Below are positions 35,878-46,096 of a stretch of 64,000 bases of DNA, in pieces. The notes under the pieces are model-generated. The model was not told the DNA's origin. It saw only the letters and a program-made list of their open reading frames with translations, and did not search any database. The translations under genes were made by a program, and so were the position numbers. Source of the DNA: Marinobacter salexigens (GTDB lineage: Bacteria; Pseudomonadota; Gammaproteobacteria; Pseudomonadales; Oleiphilaceae). How positions within the stretch are numbered: position 1 is the first letter of the stretch; the number at the start of each line of letters is the position of its first letter. The stretch lies in NCBI RefSeq assembly GCF_002806945.1, contig NZ_NIHC01000004.1, positions 372,001-436,000 on the forward strand, given 5' to 3'.

Positions 35878-37752
35878 TCAGCGGTGGAGTTGCTCACTGA
35901 TTTCCTCAAGAATGACAGGATCATCAATGGTGCTTGGTACGGCGTATTCTTCTCCGTCGGCAATCTGGCGAATAACCCTTCGCAGAATCTTTCCCGAGCG
36001 AGTCTTGGGCAGGCGGTCTACGACCAGGGCTCTGCGGAAACAGGCGATTGCGCCTATCTTCTCACGGACCATCTCGACGAGCTCTTCTTCCAGTTCGTCG
36101 TGATCAATGGTAGCTCCGTCTTTTATCAGCACCAGGCCCAGAGGAATCTGGCCCTTCATGTCGTCATGGGCGCCCACTACGCAACATTCGGCAATGGCGG
36201 GATGGGACGCAACCACTTCCTCCATTTCACCGGTTGAGAGGCGGTGGCCAGCCACATTGATGACATCATCTGTGCGACCCATAACGAAGACATAACCGTC
36301 TTCATCAATATAACCTCCATCGCCTGAGCTATAAAAACCCGGTATCAAATTCAGATAACTGTCCTGGAAGCGCTTATCATCGCCCCACACAGTTACCAAG
36401 CAGCCAGGCGGAAGAGGAAGTTTCACTGCAATCTGGCCTTGTTCTCCCGGAGGTACCCGGTCGCCACTGGCATCCACAATCTGTACGTTATAGCCGGGTG
36501 ATGGAACGGTTGCCGAGCCGGGCTTGGTGGGCAAAACTTCAATCCCAACCGGATTGCAGCAAATGGCCCAGCCGGTTTCTGTTTGCCACCAGTGATCCAG
36601 TACGGGGAGCTGAGTATGTTCCCGGAGCCATTCATAGGTGGGTGGGTCCAGTCGCTCGCCTGCCAGGAATATGCGCCTAAGGGAGCTGATGTCATAGCGG
36701 GAGAGTTGATCAGCTTCAGGATCTTCCTTGCGCACCGCACGAAAAGCCGTAGGTGCCGTGAATAACAAGTTTACTTTGTGCTCTTGCACCACGCGCCAAA
36801 AGGCGCCGGCATCAGGGGTTCTTACTGGTTTACCCTCATAAAGTATGGTTGTGCACCCGGCAAACAGTGGCGCGTATACAATGTAGCTGTGGCCAACTAC
36901 CCAGCCCACATCAGAGGCAGCCCAGAATACGTCGCCCGGGTGAGCGTCATAAACCAGCTTCATGCTGTACTTGAGTGCTACTGCATGGCCGCCGTTGTCT
37001 CTTACGACACCTTTAGGTTTGCCGGTAGTGCCAGAGGTGTAAAGCACATAAAGTGGATCAGTGGCTTTCACAGGCACAGGGCCGGTGGGCTCAGCGCTTG
37101 CCATCAGGTCGCCCCAATCGTGATCGCGACCAATCTGCAGTTGAGCTTTTACCTGCGGACGCTGATAAACCACGCAGAAATCCGGCTTGTGGGACGCCTG
37201 CTCAATGGCTTTGTCCACAAGCGGTTTATATTCGATGACCTTTGTAACTTCTATGCCACAAGATGCCGTAATCACCGCTTTGGGTTGAGCGTCGTCAATT
37301 CTTACCGCGAGTTCGTGGGCAGCAAAGCCGCCAAACACGACCGAGTGAACCGCACCAATACGGGCGCAGCCCAGCATCGCAATAGCAGCCTCCGGAATCA
37401 TCGGCATATAGATGATTACTACGTCGCCTTTATTGATTCCTTGTGCTTTCAGGGCCCCGGCAAAACGTGCGACTTCGTCAGTGAGTTCTGAATATGTATA
37501 GCTGCATTTGGTGCCTGTTACTGGCGAGTCGTAAATGAGAGCTTTTTGATCCCCACGTCCGGCGCGTACGTTGGCATCCAGAGCTACGTCAGAGGTATTG
37601 AGAGTGGCATCCGGAAACCAGCGGCCATGGCCATTATCGGTGGCTTCCCAGATACTTTCAGGCGGCTGGAACCAGTCAATACTGCCCGCCTTGTCGCGCC
37701 AGAACTCTTCCGGGTTATCAATGGATCTCCGGAACTCTGAGTTGTAGTCCAT
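35878..37752 (-). CDS. prpE: Propionyl-CoA synthetase (PrpE-like acyl-CoA synthetase)
   Basis: A 624-residue ANL-superfamily enzyme (E. coli PrpE is 628). It activates propionate, and probably acetate, through an acyl-adenylate. The P-loop is LYVLYTSGTTGKPKGVVRDN, the middle motif is HWWQTETGWAICCNP, and the C-terminal acetylation-controlled Lys lies in LPKTRSGKILRRVIR. The N-terminus (EFRRSIDNPEEFWRDKAGSI) fits PrpE. The ATG at 37752 has GAGG 8 nt upstream; a TTG at 37791 would add 13 residues. No prpBCD genes are adjacent, so it stands alone here. Confidence 0.88.
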   Translation of the reverse strand: MDYNSEFRRSIDNPEEFWRDKAGSIDWFQPPESIWEATDNGHGRWFPDATLNTSDVALDANVRAGRGDQKALIYDSPVTGTKCSYTYSELTDEVARFAGALKAQGINKGDVVIIYMPMIPEAAIAMLGCARIGAVHSVVFGGFAAHELAVRIDDAQPKAVITASCGIEVTKVIEYKPLVDKAIEQASHKPDFCVVYQRPQVKAQLQIGRDHDWGDLMASAEPTGPVPVKATDPLYVLYTSGTTGKPKGVVRDNGGHAVALKYSMKLVYDAHPGDVFWAASDVGWVVGHSYIVYAPLFAGCTTILYEGKPVRTPDAGAFWRVVQEHKVNLLFTAPTAFRAVRKEDPEADQLSRYDISSLRRIFLAGERLDPPTYEWLREHTQLPVLDHWWQTETGWAICCNPVGIEVLPTKPGSATVPSPGYNVQIVDASGDRVPPGEQGQIAVKLPLPPGCLVTVWGDDKRFQDSYLNLIPGFYSSGDGGYIDEDGYVFVMGRTDDVINVAGHRLSTGEMEEVVASHPAIAECCVVGAHDDMKGQIPLGLVLIKDGATIDHDELEEELVEMVREKIGAIACFRRALVVDRLPKTRSGKILRRVIRQIADGEEYAVPSTIDDPVILEEISEQLHR

Positions 37753-37839
37753 ACCTTCTGCCTCGTAGTGCTTGAGAGTTTTTATTGTCAATAAATCAAC
37801 TTTAGGCTCTTTGAGGCGGTGATCCAGTAGACCATCGGA

Positions 37840-39216
37840 TTAGTCTTTGGTGGGGGTGAGCCAGTTGCTCTGTGTGTTGACGGATTTTACCTCGGCGGTA
37901 ACAGTGCCGTTTGCAACATGAGCAGAGATCTGATCGCCGGCGGAAACGTCTGGTGCGTTACGGATGATCTGGCCACGTTCATCGCGCACAATGGCGTAAC
38001 CGCGCCCGAGGGTAGCCAGAGGGCTGACCAGGTTAAGGCTCCCGGCTGTATGTTCCAGTTTGTCCTGAAGTTTGGCCAGCACCCCCTGCATGGCCTTGTC
38101 CAGTTGGGAGGTGGAACGCTCAAGGGTTTCGCGGTTGCTTATAAGTTGTTTGCGAGGGGACTGCATGGCAAGCCGTTGCGCCAAATGAGTGCTGCGTATC
38201 CGGGACTGGTTCATGCGTTGCGCCATGGCTGAGCCAAGCCGTAGATCCAGGCCATCCAGGCGCTGGGCTTTTTCCTGAAGTTCCCGCCGTGGGTCCCGAA
38301 GGCGCGCAGAAAGATGCTCCAGCTTGGCACCCATTCGCTGAAATGCTCTCTTAACGGCATTTTCAAGCCGGAACTCGCGATCATTCACTTGCCGGAGCAG
38401 GTCTTTTTGGTCGGGTGTGACTTTTTCTGCGGCGGCGGAGGGCGTGGGTGCCCGAAAATCTGCTACAAAGTCGGCGATGGTGATGTCGGTTTCATGGCCA
38501 ACAGCGCTCACTGTTGGAATAGGGCAGGCTGCGATGGCTCGGGCTACCGCTTCCTCGTTAAAACACCAGAGATCTTCCAGTGAGCCCCCACCTCTCCCGA
38601 TAATCAGTACATCAGCCACCCCGTGTGCCTGTGCAAGGCCAATGGCCCTTACGATTTCGGCTGTAGCAGGCTGGCCCTGAACGGTTGTGGGGTAGACGGT
38701 AACCGGAATGCCAGGGCAGCGCCGAGCGAGCACGGTAAGAATATCGTGTATGGCAGCCCCCGTTGGAGACGTCACTACGCCGATATGTGAGGGCAGCGTG
38801 GGAATTGGCTTTTTACGAGCCGTTTCAAACAGGCCTTCGGCCTGCAGTTTGCGTTTCAATTTCTCAAAGGCTTGTTGCAGTGGGCCAAGACCTGCAGGTT
38901 CAATGTGCTCGACAATAATCTGGAAGTCGCCGCGGTTTTCGTACAGGGTCACTTTCCCGCGAATACGAACCTTGTCGCCTTCCTTGGGAATGCTGCGAAT
39001 GCGCTGATTCATGCCACGGAACATGGCACAACGAATCTGGCACTTTTGATCCTTCAGGGAAAAGTACCAATGGCCGGATGAGGGGCGTGACAAGCCGGAA
39101 AGCTCACCTTCAACCCATACCTGCATGAAGCTGGATTCCAGCAGGTGCCTGGCCTGATGGTTCAGTTCGCTGACTGAAAGTGCTCTGGGCCGGGTATCCT
39201 GAAAAGCATCGTTCAC
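37840..39216 (-). CDS. xseA: Exodeoxyribonuclease VII large subunit
   Basis: A 458-residue nuclease subunit (E. coli 456) that degrades single-stranded DNA with XseB. Residues 1-100 are the OB-fold (VWVEGELSGLSRPSSGHWYF, LKDQKCQIRCAMFRGM). The catalytic domain has IGVVTSPTGAAIHDILTVLA, RGGGSLEDLWCFNEEAVARA and VGHETDITIADFVADFRAPT, followed by coiled-coil helices. The start is GTG at 39216, with AGGAG 6 nt upstream; a TTG one codon earlier is less likely. xseB is not in the window. It is divergent from guaB. Confidence 0.96.
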   Translation of the reverse strand: MNDAFQDTRPRALSVSELNHQARHLLESSFMQVWVEGELSGLSRPSSGHWYFSLKDQKCQIRCAMFRGMNQRIRSIPKEGDKVRIRGKVTLYENRGDFQIIVEHIEPAGLGPLQQAFEKLKRKLQAEGLFETARKKPIPTLPSHIGVVTSPTGAAIHDILTVLARRCPGIPVTVYPTTVQGQPATAEIVRAIGLAQAHGVADVLIIGRGGGSLEDLWCFNEEAVARAIAACPIPTVSAVGHETDITIADFVADFRAPTPSAAAEKVTPDQKDLLRQVNDREFRLENAVKRAFQRMGAKLEHLSARLRDPRRELQEKAQRLDGLDLRLGSAMAQRMNQSRIRSTHLAQRLAMQSPRKQLISNRETLERSTSQLDKAMQGVLAKLQDKLEHTAGSLNLVSPLATLGRGYAIVRDERGQIIRNAPDVSAGDQISAHVANGTVTAEVKSVNTQSNWLTPTKD

Positions 39217-39314
39217 CAAAAACTCCTGATCGGCTTATACGCAATAGCCGAAAAAAATGGGTGTAATTTACTGGAATTTCAACTACATGCGGTAAATGAC
39301 AGGAAATTGTGCAG

Positions 39315-39343
39315 TTTACTGGCCTGCAACACACCTTTATAAT
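39315..39343 (+). promoter_or_regulatory. Sigma-70-type promoter of guaB
   Basis: TTTACT (39315-39320), a 17-nt spacer, and a consensus TATAAT (39338-39343). Transcription would start near 39350, giving a leader of about 90 nt before guaB. Confidence 0.7.
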
Positions 39344-39440
39344 AGGCCGATTACGCATTTTACTTTGCGGCTGCACTCTGTTTTATCTCCGGGTGCCGCA
39401 CGGAAGGTTCAAATTTAGCACGTTCAAAAGGCCGATCCCA

Positions 39441-40904
39441 ATGCTGCGAATTGTCGAAGAAGCTCTCACATTTGATGATGTTTTGTTGGTGCCCGGTTAT
39501 TCCGAGGTTTTGCCGCATCAGGTAGACCTGCGCACCAAACTTACCCGGACGATTACGCTGAACATACCGCTGGTTTCTGCGGCCATGGATACGGTTACCG
39601 ATGCAGAGTTGGCAATTGCCATGGCCCAGGAAGGTGGTATAGGCATCATGCACAAGAACATGAGCCCTGAGCTGCAAGCAGCTGAAGTTCGCAGGGTCAA
39701 GAAGTTCGAAAGTGGCGTGGTAAAAGATCCCATCACCGTTAGCCCCAAGAATACCGTGCGCGAGTTGGTGGAAATTACCATGGCCAACAACATTTCCGGC
39801 TTGCCGGTGGTTGATGGAACCGAGCTGGTTGGCATAGTTACGGGCCGGGATATTCGTTTTGAAAGTGGTATGGATACACCTGTACACGAGATCATGACAC
39901 CGAAAGACAAGTTGGTGACGGTGCAGGAAGGTGCAAGCCTGGATGAAGTTAAAGAGCTGCTGCACCGCCACCGTATTGAAAAGGTGCTGGTGGTCAATGC
40001 GGACTTTCAATTGCGCGGTCTGATTACCGCTAAAGATATTCAAAAGTCGAAAGACTACCCGTTGGCGTGCAAAGACAGCCAAGGACGCCTGCGAGTGGGC
40101 GCAGCAGTTGGAACCAGCGGCGATACAGAGGCACGTATTATTGCGCTGGCCGATGCAGGCGTGGACGTGATTGTTGTAGACACAGCTCACGGCCACTCGC
40201 TTGGTGTAATCGAACGCGTGCGTTGGGTCAAAAAGCATTACCCGGAGCTACAGGTGATCGGCGGCAACATTGCTACCGGTGAAGCGGCGATAGCGCTGGC
40301 TGATGCGGGTGTCGATGCCGTGAAAGTGGGTATCGGCCCTGGCTCTATCTGTACCACCCGCATTGTAGCTGGCGTGGGTGTGCCGCAGATTTCTGCCGTG
40401 TCCAACGTAGCGGAAGCCCTGAAAGACCGCGATGTTCCCATTATTGCGGATGGTGGCGTGCGCTTCTCTGGCGATATCTCCAAGGCTGTTGTTGCCGGCG
40501 CTCACTGCGTTATGATCGGCAGCCTGTTGGCGGGTACAGATGAGGCGCCTGGCGAAATCGAGCTCTATCAAGGTCGCAGCTATAAAGCCTATCGCGGTAT
40601 GGGCTCACTGGGCGCTATGGGGCAGGGGTCCAGTGACCGCTACTTCCAGGACGCCAGCAAGGGCATAGAAAAACTGGTCCCGGAAGGCATCGAAGGTCGT
40701 GTGGCCTGTAAAGGCCCGATGCGCAACATTATCCACCAGTTGATCGGTGGCTTGCGTGCGTCCATGGGCTACACCGGAAGCGCGAGCATGCCAGAAATGC
40801 GCACCAAGCCTCAGTTTGTCCGCATTACCGGTGCCGGCATGCGTGAGAGCCACGTGCACGACGTAACCATTACCAAAGAAGCGCCAAACTATCGCGTTAG
40901 CTGA
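39441..40904 (+). CDS. guaB: Inosine-5'-monophosphate dehydrogenase
   Basis: A 487-residue enzyme, the first step from IMP to GMP. The catalytic barrel starts with [20 protein letters not shown]. Two CBS domains follow at about 90-205 ([36 protein letters not shown]), and the active-site Cys is in [20 protein letters not shown] at 39441 is the family start (E. coli GuaB is 488); an upstream in-frame ATG at 39309 overlaps the promoter. guaA follows 62 nt downstream, forming the guaBA operon. Confidence 0.98.
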   Translation: MLRIVEEALTFDDVLLVPGYSEVLPHQVDLRTKLTRTITLNIPLVSAAMDTVTDAELAIAMAQEGGIGIMHKNMSPELQAAEVRRVKKFESGVVKDPITVSPKNTVRELVEITMANNISGLPVVDGTELVGIVTGRDIRFESGMDTPVHEIMTPKDKLVTVQEGASLDEVKELLHRHRIEKVLVVNADFQLRGLITAKDIQKSKDYPLACKDSQGRLRVGAAVGTSGDTEARIIALADAGVDVIVVDTAHGHSLGVIERVRWVKKHYPELQVIGGNIATGEAAIALADAGVDAVKVGIGPGSICTTRIVAGVGVPQISAVSNVAEALKDRDVPIIADGGVRFSGDISKAVVAGAHCVMIGSLLAGTDEAPGEIELYQGRSYKAYRGMGSLGAMGQGSSDRYFQDASKGIEKLVPEGIEGRVACKGPMRNIIHQLIGGLRASMGYTGSASMPEMRTKPQFVRITGAGMRESHVHDVTITKEAPNYRVS

Positions 40905-40966
40905 GAACAAACAGCATGAGTGCGGCTCAGGACAGAGTCGCACAGCTTACTTTTTCCGAGGAATCT

Positions 40967-42544
40967 ATGGCTCACAATATTCACGACCACCGTATCCTGA
41001 TTCTGGATTTTGGTTCTCAATATACGCAGCTAATTGCCCGTCGGGTGCGCGACATAGGTGTTTACTGTGAAGTCCGTGCGTTCGATATTACCGATGAAGA
41101 ACTGAAAGAGTTTAATCCGAAAGGCATTCTGCTGGCCGGCGGCCCGGAGTCAGTAACAGAACTGAACTGCCCCCGTGCGCCAGAAGGTTTGTTCGACCGA
41201 GGCATTCCGGTGCTGGGCATCTGTTACGGCATGCAAACCATGGCCGAGCAACTGGGCGGCCGGGTTGCCAGTTCCGAAAAGCGTGAGTTTGGCTATGCGC
41301 AGGTAAAAGTGCGTGCCAAAGGCCCTCTTCTGCAAGATATTACCGACCACCTGACGGCAACGGGTGACTCCCTGCTCGACGTGTGGATGAGCCATGGCGA
41401 CAAGGTTGTGGCTATGCCGGAAGGCTTTGAATTGCTGGCCTCTACGGAAAGCGCCCCTATTGCAGCCATGCAAGACGTGTCTCGCAACCTTTACGGGTTG
41501 CAGTTCCACCCGGAAGTGACCCACACCCTGCAAGGCAAACGCATTCTTGAGCACTTTGTTCTGTCCATCTGCGGCTGCGAAGCTCTCTGGACACCCGCCA
41601 AGATCGTTGACGATGCTGTCGCCAAGATTCGCGAGCAGGTAGGTACCGATAAGGTGCTGCTGGGTTTGTCGGGTGGTGTGGATTCCTCGGTGACTGCTGC
41701 ACTGCTGCACAAGGCTATTGGAGACCAGCTTACGTGTGTGTTTGTCGATAATGGCCTGCTTCGCCTGAACGAAGGCGATCAGGTAATGGATATGTTCGGC
41801 AACAGCATGGGTGTGAAAGTTATCCGTGCCGATGCGGAAGACCTCTTCCTTGAAAAGCTTAAGGGCGTTAGTGATCCGGAGCAGAAGCGTAAGGTAATCG
41901 GTAACACCTTCATCGATGTGTTCGATGAAGAAGCCGCCCGTATCAAGGATGTTAACTGGCTGGCCCAAGGCACCATCTACCCGGACGTGATCGAATCTGC
42001 CGCATCCAAAACCGGAAAGGCTCATGTGATCAAGTCTCACCACAACGTGGGCGGCCTGCCGGAAACCATGAAGCTGAAGTTGGTAGAGCCTCTGCGCGAA
42101 CTGTTTAAAGACGAAGTGCGCCGTATTGGCCTGGAGCTCGGCCTGCCGTACGACATGGTGTATCGCCACCCATTCCCGGGGCCGGGATTAGGTGTGCGGA
42201 TTTTGGGGGAAGTGAAAAAAGAATACGCTGAGATTCTTCGCCGTGCTGACGCCATCTTCCTGGAAGAGTTGCACCGCGCCGACTTTTACCACAAAACCAG
42301 CCAGGCGTTTGCTGTATTCCTTCCGGTGAAATCTGTCGGTGTTGTGGGGGATGCCCGTCGTTACGAATGGGTCATTGCTCTGCGCGCCGTTGAAACCATC
42401 GATTTCATGACCGCTCGCTGGGCGCATCTTCCGTACGAGCTTCTGGAAACCGTATCTAATCGTATCATCAATGAGATCAGTGGAGTGTCACGGGTTACAT
42501 ACGACGTTTCTTCCAAGCCCCCGGCCACAATCGAGTGGGAATGA
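40967..42544 (+). CDS. guaA: GMP synthase (glutamine-hydrolysing)
   Basis: A 525-residue enzyme, the same length as E. coli GuaA, converting XMP to GMP. The class I glutamine amidotransferase domain has the nucleophile Cys in [17 protein letters not shown], and HPEVTHT. The ATP pyrophosphatase domain has the P-loop [15 protein letters not shown]. The C-terminal dimerisation domain includes [16 protein letters not shown]. The ATG at 40967 has GAGGA 5 nt upstream; an upstream ATG at 40916 would add 17 residues unlike the family. A terminator follows at 42592. Confidence 0.98.
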   Translation: MAHNIHDHRILILDFGSQYTQLIARRVRDIGVYCEVRAFDITDEELKEFNPKGILLAGGPESVTELNCPRAPEGLFDRGIPVLGICYGMQTMAEQLGGRVASSEKREFGYAQVKVRAKGPLLQDITDHLTATGDSLLDVWMSHGDKVVAMPEGFELLASTESAPIAAMQDVSRNLYGLQFHPEVTHTLQGKRILEHFVLSICGCEALWTPAKIVDDAVAKIREQVGTDKVLLGLSGGVDSSVTAALLHKAIGDQLTCVFVDNGLLRLNEGDQVMDMFGNSMGVKVIRADAEDLFLEKLKGVSDPEQKRKVIGNTFIDVFDEEAARIKDVNWLAQGTIYPDVIESAASKTGKAHVIKSHHNVGGLPETMKLKLVEPLRELFKDEVRRIGLELGLPYDMVYRHPFPGPGLGVRILGEVKKEYAEILRRADAIFLEELHRADFYHKTSQAFAVFLPVKSVGVVGDARRYEWVIALRAVETIDFMTARWAHLPYELLETVSNRIINEISGVSRVTYDVSSKPPATIEWE

Positions 42545-42591
42545 TGTTTTCCCGGGTCGCGTCTGGTTAGTAATGCATGGATTCAAATTTC

Positions 42592-42617
42592 AAACCCCCA
42601 TAACTGGGGGTTTTTTT
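42592..42617 (+). terminator. Rho-independent terminator of guaBA
   Basis: Stem AAACCCCCA (42592-42600) with TGGGGGTTT (42605-42613), loop TAAC, followed by a T run to 42617. Confidence 0.93.
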
Positions 42618-42775
42618 ATGTCTACGCAGAAGATGTACAAACTGTGACCAATTGCCGATTTTAGAGGCTAATACCATCTGGTATTCTGCGATTAAAGCTG
42701 CACCTCAAAGCGCGGGAATATGCAGAGTGTTTAACGGTTTCTTCGTACCACGAAAAAACAAGGCAGGTTAGAGAT

Positions 42776-44824
42776 ATGTTGAAAGGGCAGCCAGCAACCA
42801 GAGAATCTGTCCATCAATTGTTTGATGCCGTAGACGCTATTTCTGTTCAGGGATACGATCAGGAGCGTAGGGTAATATATTGGAATAAAGGCAGTGAATT
42901 ACTTTATGGATACACCTCAGAGGAGGCGCTGGGGGGGAAATTAGAAGACCTGATTATTCCTGAAAGCATGCGTGAAGGAGTTATATTTGCCCACAGGAGG
43001 TGGGTGGTTGATGGTATTAAAATTCCTGCCTCAGAACTTGTTTTGCGTAATAAGAACGGACAAGGTGTAAACGTTTATTCAAGCCATGCAATGTTTGTAA
43101 ATGAGCGCAATGAGTGCGAAATGTATTGCATTGATATTGACTTGGCTGATGTTAAAAAGGCCCAGGCCGAAGCGGCATTGAAGGACAATTGGCTCAAGGC
43201 TGTACACGAAGCCACGCCTGATCTTTTTTTGCTGATGAAGGAGAACGGACACATTGTAAACTTCCATGCCGGTGATTTTGAAAAGCCTTACGTTAATCGA
43301 GATGGGATTGTTGGAAGTAATGTTGTACATGTTTTCCCGGAAAAGGTTGCGTCCAGATTTCAGGCGCACATTGCCCAGTCAATAGAAAAAGATTGTGTGG
43401 CCAGCTTTGAGTATGAGCTGGAGTTGGCTGAAGGCACGAGTTACTTCGAGGCCAGGCTCAGGCACTTGAATAGCCACAGACAGGTAGTCGCTATTGTTAG
43501 AGATATAACTGAACAATATAAGGCGTCTGAACTGATAAAAAGGCAAGCTTATTTTGATGCTTTAACCTCACTACCTAACCGGTTTCTGTCCCTTGATCGC
43601 TTGTCACAAATGATCAAGGATATGGAGAGGCAAAAGAAGAAAGCTGCCGTCGTATTTCTGGATATAGATGATTTCAAAAAGGTTAACGACTCCTTGGGTC
43701 ATGAGGTAGGAGATAAACTGCTGGTTGAGGCCGCTAACAGGTTGAGTCTGACGGTCCGAAAGTCCGATCAAGTGGGTCGTTTGGGCGGTGATGAATTTAT
43801 CGTTTTATTGCGGTCACTGAACGACGGTTACGACGCAGTTCATGTTGTAGAAAATTTGCTGGATGTTTTTCGAGAGCCTTTCAGAATTGATGGCAGAGAG
43901 CTGATTCTGACAACAAGCATTGGTGTTGCTGTTTATCCGGAAAATGGTAATACCGCCACTGACTTGTTGCGTAATGCCGATACCGCCATGTACCAGGCCA
44001 AAGCCTCTGGACGAAACACGTTTTCGTTTTTTACAAAAACAATGAATGACATGATTGTTCGCCGACTGGAGGTGGAAGAGCAATTGCATGGCGCATTGGA
44101 ACGTAATGAATTTGAGGTTTACTACCAGCCTAAGTTCGACGTCCAAAGTGGCGATATGATTGGCGCAGAGGCATTACTGCGCTGGCATAATCCGGCTTTA
44201 GGAAGTGTAGGGCCAGATGAGTTCATCCCTATCGCGGAACATACCGGCTTAATTGTGCCTCTTGGAAGATATGTTATTCAGCAAGCGCTCAGGTTTTTGG
44301 TCGAGTGGAGGAGCTTGAACGAGCGGAGCTACATAATGGCGGTAAACCTGTCTCCCCGCCAATTCAGGGATAAAGAGCTGGTTGGTTATGTCGAAAAATG
44401 TCTCAGAGATGAAAATGTAGCGCCCGAATGCCTGGAATTCGAGATTACTGAAGGCGTGTTGATGGCGGGCCAGTCGTATGTAGATGATTCACTGAACGCA
44501 CTTCATCGGCTAGGCATCAAGTTATCTATGGATGACTTCGGAACAGGGTATTCATCTTTAAGCTATTTGCGACAGTATAAGTTCGATGTGCTGAAGGTTG
44601 ATCGTAGCTTTGTTAGCGGGATTACCAGAAACAGGGAGGATCGGGACCTGATAATCGCAGCTATAGCAATGGCTCATAGCCTGGGGTTGCGTGTTGTGGC
44701 AGAGGGGGTAGAGACGGGCCAGCAGCTTGGCTTGTTGCGTGAATTAGGATGTGATACTGCTCAGGGTTATTATTTTAGTAAGGCTTTGCCTGCACAAGCG
44801 ATGTTGGATTTTCAGCATTCATAA
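42776..44824 (+). CDS. PAS-GGDEF-EAL cyclic-di-GMP enzyme
   Basis: A 682-residue cytoplasmic protein with two PAS-like sensor domains (about 10-130, with RVIYWNKGSELLYGYTSEEA, and 140-255), a GGDEF domain (260-425) and an EAL domain (435-680). The cyclase motif GGDEF is intact (337-341), and RKSD five residues earlier gives an inhibitory c-di-GMP I-site. The phosphodiesterase motifs are also intact: EALLRW (465), NLSPRQF, EITEG, DDFGTGYSS, and EGVE. Either activity is possible; which dominates cannot be told from sequence. There is no TM segment. A/T content looks higher than in the flanking genes, and hairpins bound it on both sides. Confidence 0.93.
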   Translation: MLKGQPATRESVHQLFDAVDAISVQGYDQERRVIYWNKGSELLYGYTSEEALGGKLEDLIIPESMREGVIFAHRRWVVDGIKIPASELVLRNKNGQGVNVYSSHAMFVNERNECEMYCIDIDLADVKKAQAEAALKDNWLKAVHEATPDLFLLMKENGHIVNFHAGDFEKPYVNRDGIVGSNVVHVFPEKVASRFQAHIAQSIEKDCVASFEYELELAEGTSYFEARLRHLNSHRQVVAIVRDITEQYKASELIKRQAYFDALTSLPNRFLSLDRLSQMIKDMERQKKKAAVVFLDIDDFKKVNDSLGHEVGDKLLVEAANRLSLTVRKSDQVGRLGGDEFIVLLRSLNDGYDAVHVVENLLDVFREPFRIDGRELILTTSIGVAVYPENGNTATDLLRNADTAMYQAKASGRNTFSFFTKTMNDMIVRRLEVEEQLHGALERNEFEVYYQPKFDVQSGDMIGAEALLRWHNPALGSVGPDEFIPIAEHTGLIVPLGRYVIQQALRFLVEWRSLNERSYIMAVNLSPRQFRDKELVGYVEKCLRDENVAPECLEFEITEGVLMAGQSYVDDSLNALHRLGIKLSMDDFGTGYSSLSYLRQYKFDVLKVDRSFVSGITRNREDRDLIIAAIAMAHSLGLRVVAEGVETGQQLGLLRELGCDTAQGYYFSKALPAQAMLDFQHS

Positions 44825-44853
44825 ACTCACAACGCAGATTCTGCGTTGTGAGT
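44825..44853. terminator. Hairpin after the GGDEF-EAL gene
   Basis: A perfect 13-bp stem, ACTCACAACGCAG (44825-44837) and CTGCGTTGTGAGT (44841-44853), with a 3-nt loop. The T-rich stretch after it is weak (CTTCTCC). It sits between convergent genes. Confidence 0.7.
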
Positions 44854-44885
44854 CTTCTCCTCGGGTGGCAATCGGCTTCAGGCAC

Positions 44886-45917
44886 TTACTCAGCCGTTAA
44901 CAGCATTTTGATAGCTTGCTCTTTTGCCGCTTCGCTGAAGATGTCGTAAGCCTTTTCTATTTCGTCAAGCTTGAAGCGGTGAGTGACCAAATCTTCTGGC
45001 TTGACACCGCCACTTTCCACTACTCTCATCAATACAGGAATGGTGTCCGTATTCACCAGGCCCGTGCGCAATGTTATGTTCTTGATCCACAAGTCCTGCA
45101 GCTTGAACTCAACGCTCTTGCCGTGCACCCCTATATTGGCAACATGGCCGCCTGCGCGCACAATGCTCTGGCAGACATCAAAGGTTTCGGGGATGCCCAC
45201 CGCCTCCATGGCAACGTCGACCCCTTCGCCATCAGTCAGCTTGTTGATGGCTTCAATTGGGTCGCTGGCTATGGTGTCTGTGGCGCCGAGCATCTTGGCC
45301 ATGGCCAGGCGATTTTCGTCCGGGTCGACCATGATTATTCGCGCGGGTGAGTAAAAGCGCGAGGTCATCAGGGCGGCTAATCCAATGGGGCCAGCACCGA
45401 CTATGGCGACTGTGTCACCGAGTTTTACTTCACCGTTGAGGGCGCCAATTTCGTGCCCGGTGGGCAGAATGTCGCTGAGCATTACGGCTGCAGCGCGATC
45501 CATATCGTCCGGCAGCAGATAAAGGCTGTTATCCGCATGGGGTATGCGAACGTATTCCGCTTGGGTTCCGTCGATCAGGTGGCCCAGAATCCAGCCTCCG
45601 TCACGGCAATGGGCATAGACGCCGCGCTTACAGTAGTCGCAGCGGCCACAGGAGGTAACGCAGGAGATCAGCACTTCGTCTCCAACCTTGATGTTGCTTA
45701 AGCCTTGACCGACCTGTTCTACAACGCCAAGGCCTTCGTGACCCAGAATACGGCCGGGGGTGACTGCAGGCACGTCGCCTTTCAGGATGTGCAAGTCGGT
45801 ACCGCAGATGGTCGTGTGTGTGATGCGAACCACCGCATCCGTGGGGTTTTCAATTATTGGCTTTGGTTTATCTTCCCAGCTGCGTTTGCCAGGCCCGTGA
45901 AATACCATTGCTTTCAT
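44886..45917 (-). CDS. Zinc-dependent alcohol dehydrogenase
   Basis: A 343-residue medium-chain dehydrogenase. The catalytic zinc site includes Cys in THTTICGTDLHILKGDVP and GHEGLGVVEQVG. Four cysteines for the structural zinc are in CVTSCGRCDYCKRGVYAHC. The NAD(P) fold has VAIVGAGPIGLAALMTS. The pattern GDGGWILGHLIDGTQAEYVR-type region (DGGWILGHLIDGTQAEYVRI) is typical of FDH-like alcohol dehydrogenases. ATG at 45917 has GGAGAGAG about 7 nt upstream; the in-frame start at 45995 is rejected. An Anr/FNR-like site lies upstream (45999-46012), suggesting induction at low oxygen. Confidence 0.9.
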   Translation of the reverse strand: MKAMVFHGPGKRSWEDKPKPIIENPTDAVVRITHTTICGTDLHILKGDVPAVTPGRILGHEGLGVVEQVGQGLSNIKVGDEVLISCVTSCGRCDYCKRGVYAHCRDGGWILGHLIDGTQAEYVRIPHADNSLYLLPDDMDRAAAVMLSDILPTGHEIGALNGEVKLGDTVAIVGAGPIGLAALMTSRFYSPARIIMVDPDENRLAMAKMLGATDTIASDPIEAINKLTDGEGVDVAMEAVGIPETFDVCQSIVRAGGHVANIGVHGKSVEFKLQDLWIKNITLRTGLVNTDTIPVLMRVVESGGVKPEDLVTHRFKLDEIEKAYDIFSEAAKEQAIKMLLTAE

Positions 45918-45998
45918 GACGCTCTCTCCTTTGATGGTGCAAAGCTGCCAGCCACAACTATGGCCTATCTCACCATGCACGGGTTGGAATCCCATTCA

Positions 45999-46012
45999 TT
46001 GATTCAAGTCAA
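45999..46012 (-). promoter_or_regulatory. Anr/FNR-like binding site upstream of the alcohol dehydrogenase
   Basis: TTGATTCAAGTCAA matches the FNR/Anr consensus TTGAT-N4-ATCAA at 9 of 10 fixed positions. Its centre is about 88 bp before the dehydrogenase start codon and about 91 bp before the divergent pcm-like start, so it could serve either; Anr control of alcohol dehydrogenases is known in Pseudomonas. Confidence 0.5.
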
Positions 46013-46096
46013 TATAAGGTGAGATGAGATGGCTGAATTCAAAGGGGAGTGCGAGGATTGTCCTGTGATTGGGGCAGCGCCATACAGGAGAAAAAG

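Noticed and set aside
39360..40238. 292-residue ORF opposite guaB
   Set aside because: Antisense shadow; no domain and no promoter.
41150..42169. 339-residue ORF opposite guaA
   Set aside because: Antisense shadow of a well-conserved gene, rich in His and Gln, with no recognisable domain.
45967..46025. Inverted repeat ATCTCACC / GGTGAGAT upstream of the alcohol dehydrogenase
   Set aside because: The 8-bp arms are 43 nt apart, which is weak for an operator or terminator; the Anr-like site between them is the better candidate.
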